NCBI GenBank assembly: GCA_041477655.1 | Contig: JBGOUP010000002.1 | Location: 1 to 38,605, forward strand | Length of the DNA: 38,605 bases | Origin: JBGOUP01 sp041477655 | GTDB lineage: Bacteria > Patescibacteriota > UBA1384 > 2-12-FULL-50-11 | Direction of reading: 5' to 3' | Shown: one piece after another, positions 8,008-17,900 of the stretch | Numbering within the stretch: the stretch's first letter is position 1 | How the letters are laid out: every line of letters begins with the position of its first letter | Made by a program: the position numbers and the translations under genes | Notes under the pieces: model-generated | Databases searched by the model: none | Told to the model about the DNA's origin: nothing | Seen by the model: only the letters and a program-made list of their open reading frames with translations

Positions 8008-8971
8008 GAGCAACCAAGCCCAAATTACAATCCGTCGAGCCATTAGAGATTTTTTACGCGACGTCCAGGCTAGTCGTGGTTGGTCGATCTATACTTTACG
8101 TAACTACTCTCACGCCCTCGATGTTTTTTTAGCCTGGGCCAACGAGTTAAAACTTAAATACCTAAAAAGCCTGGGGCGCGACGATATCGTCGAGTTTCAG
8201 CTTCACCTGCAAAAGAGACAACAGCCAATCAGCCAAAAAACTATTAATTACTATTTAATCGCCCTGCGGAGCCTCTTGAAATACTGGACAAACGAAGACC
8301 TTGACGTTCTGGCGCCAGAGAAGGTTCGTTTAGCCAAGACCAGCCAGCGACAAATCCATTTTTTAGAGTCCGACGAGCTAGAAAAATTACTTGAGGCCAT
8401 TCCCACCAATAGTCTATCGGGAATACGTGACCGAGCCATCGTGGCCGTTCTGATCGCCACTGGGCTACGAGTCAGCGAACTGACTCAACTAAAACGAAGC
8501 CAGGTTAGTCTAAAGACCGGCGAGTTTAGTATCAGAGGCAAGGGCGGCAAGGTCCGGCCGGTTTTTCTAACCGATGTCGCCAAAACGGCCCTGGGCGACT
8601 ATATCACCACCAGACAAGACACCAACCCCTTCATTTTTATCCGTCATTACCAAAACCCCAAACTCGACAACAAAATAAAACGACCTTTAAGCGACCGGGC
8701 CATTCAGCGACTTGTCCGAAGCTTGGCCGCTCGAGCCGGCATTGTTAAACCAATCTCACCTCACAAACTTCGTCATAGTTTTGCCACTGATTTACTCCGA
8801 AACGGGGCGGATTTGCGCTCGGTTCAAGAGTTGCTTGGCCATGCCTCGGTGAATACTACCCAAGTCTACACCCATGTTACCAATCAAGCCCTGAAAGCTA
8901 CCCATCAACGTGTTCACTCTCACAATCGTCCCAAAGACGACCAGCCACTTGATCAAGACAGCCAAACATAG
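7988..8971 (+). CDS. xerC: tyrosine recombinase, XerC/XerD type
   Basis: 327 residues. The N-terminal SAM-like core-binding domain (~14-105) precedes a catalytic domain with all six residues: Arg161 (GLRVSEL), Lys185 (RGKGGK), His259 and Arg262 (HKLRHSFAT), His285 (LGHASVNTT) and the nucleophile Tyr294 (VYTHV). Length and spacing are those of Xer dimer-resolution recombinases, here probably the only Xer. A C-terminal basic/acidic tail of ~20 residues is extra. Mobile-element use cannot be excluded, but the context (ribosomal genes downstream) is chromosomal. No dif site was recognised. There is no Shine-Dalgarno site; a weak TTGTCC-16-TATCAT lies at 7945-7972. Confidence 0.88.
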   Translation: MESDRDKSNQAQITIRRAIRDFLRDVQASRGWSIYTLRNYSHALDVFLAWANELKLKYLKSLGRDDIVEFQLHLQKRQQPISQKTINYYLIALRSLLKYWTNEDLDVLAPEKVRLAKTSQRQIHFLESDELEKLLEAIPTNSLSGIRDRAIVAVLIATGLRVSELTQLKRSQVSLKTGEFSIRGKGGKVRPVFLTDVAKTALGDYITTRQDTNPFIFIRHYQNPKLDNKIKRPLSDRAIQRLVRSLAARAGIVKPISPHKLRHSFATDLLRNGADLRSVQELLGHASVNTTQVYTHVTNQALKATHQRVHSHNRPKDDQPLDQDSQT

Positions 8972-8977
8972 TACACT
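8949..8977 (+). promoter_or_regulatory. promoter of the rpsF-ssb-rpsR-efp block
   Basis: TTGATC (8949-8954), 17 nt, TACACT (8972-8977), nine bases before ATG 8987. The -35 lies in the last codons of the recombinase gene. The geometry predicts a leaderless rpsF message. Confidence 0.55.
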
Positions 8978-8986
8978 ATTGACCAT

Positions 8987-9334
8987 ATGGACAAACACCC
9001 AGACCACCAGCGCTATCTTCTAACTTGTCTCTCGGCCAAAGCCGAGACGCTGGATGAGTTGGTTAAACTATTAGAAACTCGCCAAGCCGTTATTAAGAAA
9101 TCCGAGAACCTCGGCTCTCGTTCGCTGGCTTTCAAAATTAACAAACATGCCGAGCTTCAGCTGATGTCGGTTTTCTTCGAGACCCAACCCATTAACCTGC
9201 CTCCAATTCAAGAAGAACTAAAACATGCCCCTGGCGTGGAACGATTTTTGCTGACCACTTGGAACGCCGATTTTGAACGTCCGGTCCGTAAAAAGCGTGA
9301 GCTGACGACCCCAGCTGTGGCCAAACTCATCTAA
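8987..9334 (+). CDS. rpsF: ribosomal protein bS6
   Basis: 115 residues, the small-subunit protein that pairs with bS18. It is divergent in sequence but keeps the fold order: YLLTCLSAKAETLDELVKLL, the lysine/glycine region KKSENLGSRSLAFKINK, strand AELQLMSVFF and the PGVERFLLT strand. The identity is secured by the classic rpsF-ssb-rpsR order. No Shine-Dalgarno site. The stop overlaps the ssb start as TAATG. Confidence 0.88.
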   Translation: MDKHPDHQRYLLTCLSAKAETLDELVKLLETRQAVIKKSENLGSRSLAFKINKHAELQLMSVFFETQPINLPPIQEELKHAPGVERFLLTTWNADFERPVRKKRELTTPAVAKLI

Positions 9335-9813
9335 TGTTTAGTCTTAATCGCGCCCAAATCCTTGGTAACCTGACCCGCGATCCCGAGGTCAAAACTTTGC
9401 CTAGCGGCCAGACTGTTACCTCTTTTGCTGTAGCCACCAATCGCCGCTGGAAAGATAAGGACGGCAATACCAAAGAAGACACCCAGTATCATGAAATCAC
9501 CGTTTGGGGTCGTTTGGGCGAGCTAGCTTCCCAGATGTTAAGTAAAGGAAAAAAAGTTTATGTTGAGGGTCGCTTGCAGACCAACTCTTGGGAAGGTAGT
9601 GACGGAGCTAAACGGAGTCGAACGGAAATTATCGGTGAAAGTTTTATCCCCCTCTCGCCTAAAGATGGAACCGGTTTTGAGATGAGGGACAAATCCATTC
9701 CCAAGGAACAAGATATACCAAAAACCGATCAGTCAACCGACACCAAGAGCGACAAAAAAACCCAGACGACCGAAACAGCCGAAGAAATTAATTTGGATGA
9801 CATCCCGTTCTAA
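9334..9813 (+). CDS. ssb: single-stranded DNA-binding protein
   Basis: 159 residues. The N-terminal OB fold (~1-105) starts with SLNRAQILGNLTRDPEVK and includes VTSFAVATNRRWKD, EITVWGRLGELA and KKVYVEGRLQTNSW. It is followed by a disordered polar linker and the acidic tip LDDIPF that recruits partner proteins. It overlaps rpsF by one base (TAATG). Confidence 0.96.
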   Translation: MFSLNRAQILGNLTRDPEVKTLPSGQTVTSFAVATNRRWKDKDGNTKEDTQYHEITVWGRLGELASQMLSKGKKVYVEGRLQTNSWEGSDGAKRSRTEIIGESFIPLSPKDGTGFEMRDKSIPKEQDIPKTDQSTDTKSDKKTQTTETAEEINLDDIPF

Positions 9814-9819
9814 AATGAC

Positions 9820-9918
9820 ATGCACGAAATCCGAAGCACGAAATCCTAAACGTTTTGAATTTGAAGTTTTGGGTTTTGAGTTTGTTTCGAATTTAGAGCT
9901 TAGAATTTCGAATTTAAT
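9820..9918. repeat. AT-rich imperfect palindrome (CGAAATTC family)
   Basis: About 100 bp of CGAAAT/TTTGAA-rich sequence. The left part (CACGAAATCCTAAAC) is roughly complementary to the right part (TTTCGAATTTAGAGCTTAGAATTTCG). A relative in the other orientation sits between groES and groEL (36912-37058). It splits ssb from rpsR. Confidence 0.6.
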
Positions 9919-9924
9919 TCTACT

Positions 9925-10134
9925 ATGAAGCGTCGAGTTGATTGCTACTTTTCTAAAAACCAGATCAAAGAGATTGATTATCGAGCCACCGATTTATTGG
10001 GTCGCTATCTCACCAGCTGGGGCAAAATCAAAGCCGCCCGGGAAACTGGCACCTGCGCCAAACACCAACGAGCTTTGGCCCAAGCCATCAAACGGGCTCG
10101 CTATCTTGGTCTGATCTCCTACGTTAAGCGTTAA
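9925..10134 (+). CDS. rpsR: ribosomal protein bS18
   Basis: 69 residues, typical length. It shows the family core: CYFSKNQIKEIDYRATDLLGRYLTSWGKI, then the basic helix CAKHQRALAQAIKRARYLGLISYV. The protein binds the small subunit next to bS6. The only sequence upstream is the AT-rich palindrome, with no Shine-Dalgarno site. Confidence 0.95.
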   Translation: MKRRVDCYFSKNQIKEIDYRATDLLGRYLTSWGKIKAARETGTCAKHQRALAQAIKRARYLGLISYVKR

Positions 10135-10139
10135 GGCCA

Positions 10140-10691
10140 ATGTTGCCGCTTGGCCAGGTGAAAATCGGCAGCAAAGTGCTGATTAAAAATAAGCCCTACG
10201 AAATTGTTGAGTTTAAACATACCCAGATGGGCCGCGGTGGGGCCAAACTAACGACCAAACTGCGAAATTTGATTGACGGGTCACTTGAGGAGCAGACATT
10301 TCAGGGCAATGAACAGTTGGAAGAGGCAAATATCGACTACAAAAACGCTCAATTTCTCTACGCCCAAGGCCCAACCGCTCATTTTATGCTTAGCGATAGC
10401 TTCGAACAGGTCAGCCACCGCCTGCCCGAACGCCGCTTGAAACTGATGAGTGAAGATATGCCGGTGACCTTGATGTTTTGGCAAAACAACATTATTGATA
10501 TTCAATTGCCTAAAAAAATCCGGGTTGCTATTCAATACACCGAGCCAGCCACCAAGGGTAATACCGTTACCGCCGCCTCCAAGCCAGCTCAACTGGAAAG
10601 CGGCCTGACTATTCAAGTGCCGTTGTTTATCAATACGGGAGATAAAGTTTGGGTTAATACTGAAACTGGTAGCTACGACAGTAGAGTTTGA
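10140..10691 (+). CDS. efp: elongation factor P
   Basis: 183 residues in three beta domains; relieves ribosome stalling at polyproline. Domain I carries the modification loop KHTQMGRGGAKL, domain II runs through LSDSFEQV…DMPVTLMF, and domain III ends INTGDKVWVNTETGSY. The loop-tip residue is Arg32 rather than the lysine of E. coli-type EF-P. It starts five bases after rpsR. The host makes polyproline proteins (the Phd-like gene at 5922), so the factor has an obvious client. Confidence 0.95.
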   Translation: MLPLGQVKIGSKVLIKNKPYEIVEFKHTQMGRGGAKLTTKLRNLIDGSLEEQTFQGNEQLEEANIDYKNAQFLYAQGPTAHFMLSDSFEQVSHRLPERRLKLMSEDMPVTLMFWQNNIIDIQLPKKIRVAIQYTEPATKGNTVTAASKPAQLESGLTIQVPLFINTGDKVWVNTETGSYDSRV

Positions 10692-10728
10692 TAACTCTAA
10701 TTATTAATAATATATTTTTATAATATTT

Positions 10729-10840
10729 TTGTAGGGACGGGGGATTCAGAGTTTAGAAGCCCATCCCCCATCCCTACAACCCACCCCCTGGCACATCCAG
10801 ATAGGGAAGAACCAGGTCCTCTCCCTAGCACGCTCGGACA
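10729..10840 (-). repeat. structured intergenic element C (AGCGTGCTAGG-box family)
   Basis: Minus-strand element with box TGTCCGAGCGTGCTAGG (10840-10824). It ends in a 17-bp hairpin with arms 10779-10763 and 10745-10729, followed by AAAAA. One pair is U-G wobble when read on the minus strand but would be C-A mismatched on the plus strand, which supports minus as the RNA strand. It lies ~60 nt downstream of the purN-like gene. The rest of 10692-10890 is AT-rich with no gene. Confidence 0.7.
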
Positions 10841-10890
10841 AAAGAAACCGACAAAAAGCACGAAATTTTCGATCATTTTTATAAAGAAAT

Positions 10891-10910
10891 TGGGGTGAGT
10901 GATCACCCCA
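10891..10910 (-). terminator. terminator at the end of the purN-like gene
   Basis: 8-bp stem TGGGGTGA / TCACCCCA with loop TCAC; the stop codon (10905-10903) is embedded in the arm. It is followed on the minus strand by ATTTCTTT. Confidence 0.5.
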
Positions 10911-11553
10911 GAATATCTAACAGTGACTGGTCGATTTTGTAACCGACCGGTAGGACCAAACTTTCTGGGTCACGGCCGTTCCAGTGGATCTGGCCATTTA
11001 CAACCAAATTAAGGATGCGGGGGTAGAAATAACGCTCAATGCCCTTGACCCTGTCCTGAAGATGTTCGGCCCTTTCGTGGTTCTCCAGCAGAATTCTCAA
11101 CCGGAAAATGACCGGCCCATCGTCGTAATTGGCGGTAACGAAATGGGTAGTTAGCTCGGTGTAATCTGATCCAGCTTCTAAAACCGCCCGGTAGACATGA
11201 ATACCGTACATTCCCTTGCCGCCAAACTCGGGCAATGGCCCAGGATGGGAATTGATGGTTCGGCCGGGATCCATTTGGCTAAACGGTCGAAGCCAACCGG
11301 CTGATACCGCCCATTCTGCCTGGTATTTGGCCATAATTTCCTGGTAGGGCCGCTGATCAGTTCTGGGCTCAAAATGCTCAAAATTGATCCCGAGTTTCGA
11401 AGCGTGATCAAAAACACTGCCGTGAACGTGATTGCTAATCACCGCCACAATCTTGGCCTCAAGAATATTTTGTCTTGAAGCCTCTACCAAAGAACGAAAC
11501 AAACTTCCCCCGGATGTGGCAGTACCGGAGGCAAAGACGACGATATTCTCCAC
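10903..11553 (-). CDS. purN: formyltransferase of the PurN family
   Basis: 216 residues. PurN moves a formyl group from 10-formyltetrahydrofolate to glycinamide ribonucleotide. Visible are the N-terminal phosphate-binding FASGTATSGGSLF, the catalytic Asn-Ser-His (NSHPGPLPEFGGKGMYG) and the HFVTANYDDGPVI loop with the general-base Asp. The start is GTG 11553 because AGGAGG sits six bases upstream; TTG 11559 would touch the Shine-Dalgarno site. No other purine gene is near, so another formylated substrate (sugar nucleotide, for instance) remains possible. Confidence 0.75.
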   Translation of the reverse strand: MENIVVFASGTATSGGSLFRSLVEASRQNILEAKIVAVISNHVHGSVFDHASKLGINFEHFEPRTDQRPYQEIMAKYQAEWAVSAGWLRPFSQMDPGRTINSHPGPLPEFGGKGMYGIHVYRAVLEAGSDYTELTTHFVTANYDDGPVIFRLRILLENHERAEHLQDRVKGIERYFYPRILNLVVNGQIHWNGRDPESLVLPVGYKIDQSLLDILG

Positions 11554-11580
11554 TGCCAACCTCCTGATAGGTATAACTTA

Positions 11581-11608
11581 GATATACATTAATTTAAGTC
11601 GAGATCAA
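11581..11608 (-). promoter_or_regulatory. promoter of the purN-like gene
   Basis: Minus strand TTGATC (11608-11603), 16 nt, TATATC (11586-11581), leaving a short leader with the AGGAGG. Confidence 0.4.
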
Positions 11609-11630
11609 TTCAAGGAGACCCTACGAGTCT

Positions 11631-11790
11631 CTGCTCTTTGAGAGGGTATGGGGATCTTACTTGGAAGCGGTCCCCTACCCTGCCGACCCCTCGCTCGGCA
11701 CTACAAAATGGCGGGAGATATTTTGCCATTTTTCGTGCCTTCCGTTCGAAAAGTCTCCCAGACTTTTCTCACACCTAGCACGCTAAGACA
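11631..11790 (-). repeat. structured intergenic element D (AGCGTGCTAGG-box family)
   Basis: Minus strand: box TGTCTTAGCGTGCTAGG (11790-11774), a hairpin AAAAGTCT…AGACTTTT, then CGAACGGAAG. Next come the nested hairpin GGCAC…GTGCC / AAAATGGC…GCCATTTT (about 11743-11699) and a final hairpin AGGGTAGGGGA…TCCCCATACCCT (11681-11643). The block from CGAACGGAAG to CCGAGCG aligns base for base with element A, with paired changes in the stems. The box starts 11 nt after the stop of the pilus-gene remnant. Confidence 0.75.
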
Positions 11791-11801
11791 GAAACATGAG
11801 G

Positions 11802-11849
11802 TCACGGAGCGGTTTCTTGGAGGCTAAAGACGTTGTTGCGGGCGTTGAT
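11802..11849 (-). pseudogene. orphan 3' end of a pilus-adhesin gene
   Basis: The minus strand encodes 15 residues and a stop: INARNNVFSLQETAP. The intact adhesin at 19446-24377 ends VNARNNVFSLQETSP. 26 consecutive bases are identical, and the remaining differences are mostly synonymous (CTC/TTG Leu, ACC/ACG Thr). Upstream of the Ile codon all similarity stops. This is the abandoned end of an adhesin gene, 7.6 kb from the present end and in the same orientation, with the RHS locus between. Confidence 0.75.
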
Positions 11850-11875
11850 CCCCAGTTTTGGAAAATTATCAATAC

Positions 11876-11905
11876 TTGACAGCAATTAGTCTTTTAAGCT
11901 ATTTT
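11876..11905 (+). promoter_or_regulatory. promoter of the RHS gene
   Basis: TTGACA (11876-11881), 18 nt, TATTTT (11900-11905). AGGAG follows about seven bases before ATG 11935. Confidence 0.5.
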
Positions 11906-11934
11906 TCAGTCAATGGTTATATTAGGAGTGGGCG

Positions 11935-14900
11935 ATGCAAGATAAAGCATCGATTATTAACCGCCTGAAATCATCCTTTGTTTATTTGTCGGTGCTTTCG
12001 CTTTTGGTGCAATCGGCACCATTTTTTATTTCTCCCGCTCGAGCCACTGAAAGTGTCGGTGATCAGTCAAAGCTGGATCAAGCTACTTATCTAAACGGAG
12101 CGGTTGAGAAGCCAGAAAAAAGAACTGCTCACTCAAAAAGCTTTGAAACATCCGATGGCAAAGGCTGGGCGGAAGTACATCAAGAGACAATCAACTACCA
12201 GGACGGCCAGGGCAACTGGCAGCCCGTTAACAATAACTTGGCAACGATTTCTGATCCAAATTATGCCTATGGCAATACCGCCAATCGTTACGCTGCTCAT
12301 TTTAAAAGCACTCTGGCAAGCGATTTCTTTGCTCTTCAGCAAGGCAGTGATCAAATTAGTTTTAGTCTACAAGGAGGTTCGTCTGTTCAAGGAACCATTT
12401 CCGGTACCACCATCATCTACCCCAATGCCCTTGCTGGCATAGACTTTGTTTACTCGACCGATTCCGATAGCGTAAAAAGCCAGTTGGTTCTCAATAGCGA
12501 ACCAACCAGTAGAATTGTTAATTACCAAGCAACACTTTCATCGGGGTTGCAGTTATCGACCGACTCCTTTGGGAATATTAAAGTGACCAATGGCTCAGGT
12601 ACAACGATCTGGACACTACCAAAACCATCAACTATCCAACCAATCACTCATGAACCGATTTTTACCAACTATTCATCTACTTCGCTCGGTTCTAATCAGT
12701 ACCAAATCGGCTTCACTATTCCTGATAATTTTTTGCCGGTGCCTGAAAAGGGCTATCCAGTAGTAATCGATCCCTCAATTGTTCTTGTAGACAGCTCTAA
12801 CACCGCCAGCAATTATGTCCTTCAAGGTGATCCGACTATTACGTATAAAAGCAGTTCAAATAACAATACCATACCCGTTGGTCATACTACTCTAGACGAA
12901 GCCCGAGCCTTCATGAAGTTTGATACCAGTAGTATCCCGGCCAATTCTTCGATAGATAGCTCTGTCTTCTCTATAACTATGCAGGAGGAACGAGCATCAA
13001 TTCCCAGAATCAAACTCTATAGTGTTACTCAAGACTGGAATCAGGATGACCTTAACTGGAATAATCAGCCGAGCGTCGCTTCAACCTTTGAGGATAGTTA
13101 CGCTAACGATGTTACCTATTCTTGGTGGAACTTTGATGTTACCAACCTAACTAAAGGCTGGTATTCCGGCTCAACTCCTAATTATGGATTTTCACTTCGC
13201 GGCCATGACCCTGGTGTTTCTCGCCGCTATTTCTTTTCCAAATACTACAGTAGCGACCCAAATAGAAAGTTTAACCCTTACGTTTTAATTTACTACCATC
13301 CGAACAGTGGCCAAGGCCCAACGCCTCCTCAGATGCTTGGAACAAAACCTTGGTGGCAAACAGTTAATAGTCCATTGGCGGTAGGTAATGCTTCAGTTAA
13401 TGTGGCCAATGGTAACTTAGCCTTCAATTTCAACGACGTGTCTGTCCAGGATCAAGGGCTCGATGTCTCGGTCAGCCACACCTACAATAGCCAAGACACT
13501 TATAACGATAAATTCGGTTACGGCTGGACAACTTCAGCCAACAAACGCCTAGTCCCCTCTCAAGACCGGAAAACCGTCTTGTACGTTGACGAGACTGGGA
13601 CCAGCTTCACCTTTAGAGATGACGACGGTAATGGCAACTACCTAGACACGCCGTACGATGCTTCTAGCGGTTTTTATAAACAGACCGATCATCGCCCAAA
13701 TGGTCTGACTTGGGGTCTGAAATACGACTCGGGCGCCGATCATTACATCGCCAAATCAAGTTCCAATATGACCTATACCTTCGATGGAAGTGGAAAAATA
13801 CTGGAAGAAAAGGACAAAAACGCCAATAAGGTTACTTATCAATACACCAGTGGCAAATTGACTGGAGTCGTTGGTAATTCCGGAAAGACCGTTAGCCTAG
13901 CTTACGACAGCAACGGTATGCTGGCCAGCGTTAAGGATTACAATGACGGCGATTCCCAATACAGCGGCAACGGTGGTATTGTTTCCTATCTCTACGACAA
14001 TGGCGATCTTAAAACCCTTAAATTCCAGCAAGAAGGCCAAAGCAATCCATTTGCTACCCTAACCTTCAACTACACCAATCATCGCCTAGATTCGATTGTC
14101 GACGCTCTCAATAACACCACTAGTTTTACTTACGATGGTAGTAAAAGAGTGACGGATATTTATGACGCCGAAAACAAACACACCAAGATTGACTACACTT
14201 CTGCCGGCCTAACCAAAGTAACCACGCCCAAATACTTCGTCGATGGTGGCGACCAAGAGAAATATATGACTGATTACTACTACCGTACGAACCCCTACTA
14301 TCAGACTGGGTTAGTTTATAGGCAGATTAGTCCGAAACTGACCAACAATCAAAATCAAACCGTTCGCAATATTACCGAGTATGACTACAACGACGACTAT
14401 CAGTTACATGCAACCACGGATCCAATTGGGGCGGTTGACGCTTCGGCATATGATGACGTATCAGGCTTCCTCTTCTACCAATATGACGAAAATCACACTT
14501 TGACCCTTGAGAAAAGTTACACTCTTTCAAATTACGACCAGGGTGATTGGCGTCTTGTTGATAGCTATGATGGCAACGGAACTCAAACAAGCTATCAATA
14601 CGACACCAACGGCAATGTCATTTACAAAGGGATTCTTGATGGCAACATTAATTTAATCCACAATCCCGGCTATGAGAGCAATGTCAGGGATCCGAATGTT
14701 TTTGACCCCAACTGCAGCTACGTAAAGCAGGGGTTAGCCGACTTTTGGTGCGGTACGGGGACTGGATCTAATAACAGAATCTACGGGGTTGACACTGGCA
14801 CTTTCAACGATGGCTCTAAATCGCAGTATGTCGGGTTCAATAACAACACAAGTAGCGGTTCGGTTAATGCTTTCCAGACAATTAATGAAGCTACCCGCCC

Positions 14901-17900
14901 GCTCCCAGACACTGACTATGTTCTGACTTGGAATTATAAAAACGACATTAGCAGTAACTTCTACGTTCAAATTGCCATTATTCATTACGATACTTGGGGC
15001 AACCAAATTGGCTCAACGATCCTTGACTCGAATCATTACTCGTCGTCGGCTTGGGATCAAAAATCGTTTAGTTTTCATACTCCTGCAACTAACTCATCTA
15101 CAGGTTATCCGTACTGGACATCAGACATATTTATGCGAGCCAAAAGTGACACCACAGGAACAAATGCTAAGGCCTGGTTTGATTCGGTCAGTTTAGAACG
15201 AGGTACTACCTCAAGTACCAGAACTGAAAAAGCAATCACCTTTACTTATACCGACGCTCTTCATTCTACGCCAACTGGCTTGCCACTTACAGAAACAACC
15301 CCTGAAGGCAAAACCGCTCATTACGATTGGGACAGTCGGGGTAATATGCTGAAAACAACTGACGCCTTAAATAAATCTACCACCTTTACATATGATGCAA
15401 ATGGCAACAAATTAACGAAGGTTGAGCCAAACGGCAATGATACTCTACTTGATCCGGACGACTACAAATATGCCTATGTCTATGACACGCGTGGTCGAAT
15501 TATCTTGGTTAAGGAAGTAAAAACTAACAACCAGACTACCTATCAATATGATGCTAACGGGAATTTGATCCAAACAACTACTCCTAATGGGCTGATTACT
15601 AAATACACTTACGATAAGGTCAACCGAGCTAAAACAATTATCAACCCATATGATTATTCAAGTAACGTTGAATATGATGCTCAAGGTAATCCGAAGGGCA
15701 TAGTCGATCCCAACTCTAACGCAAGTAGCGTTGCATACGATGGGGCTGACAGGATCGTTCAAGAAACCAACCCTGGCGGTCAGGCCACAAATTACAGCTA
15801 CGATGACAACAACAACCTCAAGAAAACTGACGAAAATGGTAAAACTTTACAGTATAACTATGACTCTACAGGCAAGTTAACTTCAGAAACTAACAATCAG
15901 CTTGGTAGTGATAAGACCATACAGTACCAATACGACAATGCCGGTAATCTAACAGTAATCAACAATCAAACCGGGGAAACCGTTAACCACACTTATTCTG
16001 CGACTGGCGAGGTAACTAAAGTAACTATCGGTGCCCAAACGACTATCTACACTCGAAATAAAAATAATCAAGTTACTAAAATTGAAAAATCTAACGGAGA
16101 CATTACCGAGTATTCATATAACGATGATGCCCAATTTGCTCATATTAAGAACTCCCGAAACAACACCCCATATCTGGAATATGATTATGGGTATGACGCT
16201 AACGGCAACAGAACTCGAATTACGACGGTCACTAATGGCAACTCGTCGGAAACTGGTTATCAATACGATAATATCAACCAGTTGACCCAAAGTGCAGTTG
16301 TTGGTGGCCTAACTACAAACTATACATACGACAACGCTGGTAACATTACACATGTAGCAATATCGACTGGCTCTTGGACTAATTACACGTACGACGGCAA
16401 TCGACTAATTAAAAAAACCACCTCGGCCGGATCAACGGAATATATTGGTTATGATGCCTCGGGTAACTTGACCAGTCGAGATACGGCAGACAAAGTTGAT
16501 TTTCTGTCTCACTTCAATAACAATCTAATCAACGCCCGAGACAATCAAGCTGGCAAAATTGAGAATTCGACTCAAGGTTATACACCTGTGTACGAAACCG
16601 GCAAGTTTAACCAAGCGCTTCAGCTTAATTCCCAAACTTATATTAGCTTTTCCTCTTCCAGTAATATTAATCCCAATACAGGCACTGTTGAGATGTGGGT
16701 TAAGCCTCATTGGAACAATGGTTCGAGCACCAGAGTTTTCTTTGATTATTACGTAGATACGAATAGTATCATCCGACTTCAGAAGACTTCTACTAATAAG
16801 CTACAGCTGTTCTACATTAGAAGTGGCGCTAATTATACGGCCACCAGTAACTCAAGCGTAACCTGGACAAACGGCACTTGGATGCATTTGGCGGCTACTT
16901 GGAATAGTACTACGGCTAAACTTTACGTTAATGGGCAAAATCTTTCATCAACCAACAGCACTTATTTTTGTGATCCTAATCTGCCATGCGATCCTCCATG
17001 GGGCGGCCGATCGCCAAAAATTGGTTTTGGTGCCACAACCGAAACCAACCCTTCTAATTACGCTGATGTTAGTTTAGACGAAGCTCGCTTATCGTCCTAC
17101 GTCCGCACCAGCTCTGAAATCTCCAGCTCTTACAATGCCACCAGCGAGTTTACCTTGCCTCACACCACTACTTACGAGTACGACTCCCACGATTACCTAA
17201 CCAAAATCACAAAACCCGACGGAACAGTTTTCGGCTATACCTATGATGCGAATAAGCGGCTAACAAAGAGAACTAAAACAAGTGCTAGCGACATCAACTA
17301 TCAGTACGATGGTGATAAATTAACTCAAGAAACTAACAACGACGGATCAATTATCAATAAATACTATTATGATTCTCAGGGGGAGATACTAAAGGTGACT
17401 CATGGCTCGAGTGATTACTTCCTAACGAGGGATGGATTAGGTGGGAGCATCTCACTTCGCGATGGCAACGGCAACAGTGCTAGTAGCTACGTATATGACG
17501 ATTGGGGTAAGCTGGTCAGCAAAACCGAACAATTTTCTATGCCCGTTCGTTATGCTAGCTATTGGTATGACGATGATGCTGGACTCTACCATATGGGAGC
17601 TCGCTGGTACGATCCTAGCATCTACAGATTCCTTAGCGAAGATCCAGACCCCGGTGATCAGAATGATTCTATCACCCAGAATGAATATGTCTACGCAAGA
17701 AATAATCCGATCAGATATACTGATCCCAATGGGAAGTTTGCATGGGCATTTACCTTGGCCGCTAATCCAGAGGTCACTGCTTTTGTTTTACTAGCGTATG
17801 CAGTGATATTACTTGCTAATAATAGCGGTATTAAGAATAGAATTGCTGGGCAATTAGGCCATATTCAGGAACACTTGGGTAAGATCAGGGATAAAGCCGG

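Noticed and set aside
7988..8971. The tyrosine recombinase as integrase of the RHS cassette.
   Set aside because: It lies 4 kb outside the duplicated ends, next to ribosomal genes, and has the size and motifs of a housekeeping Xer; nothing ties it to the cassette.
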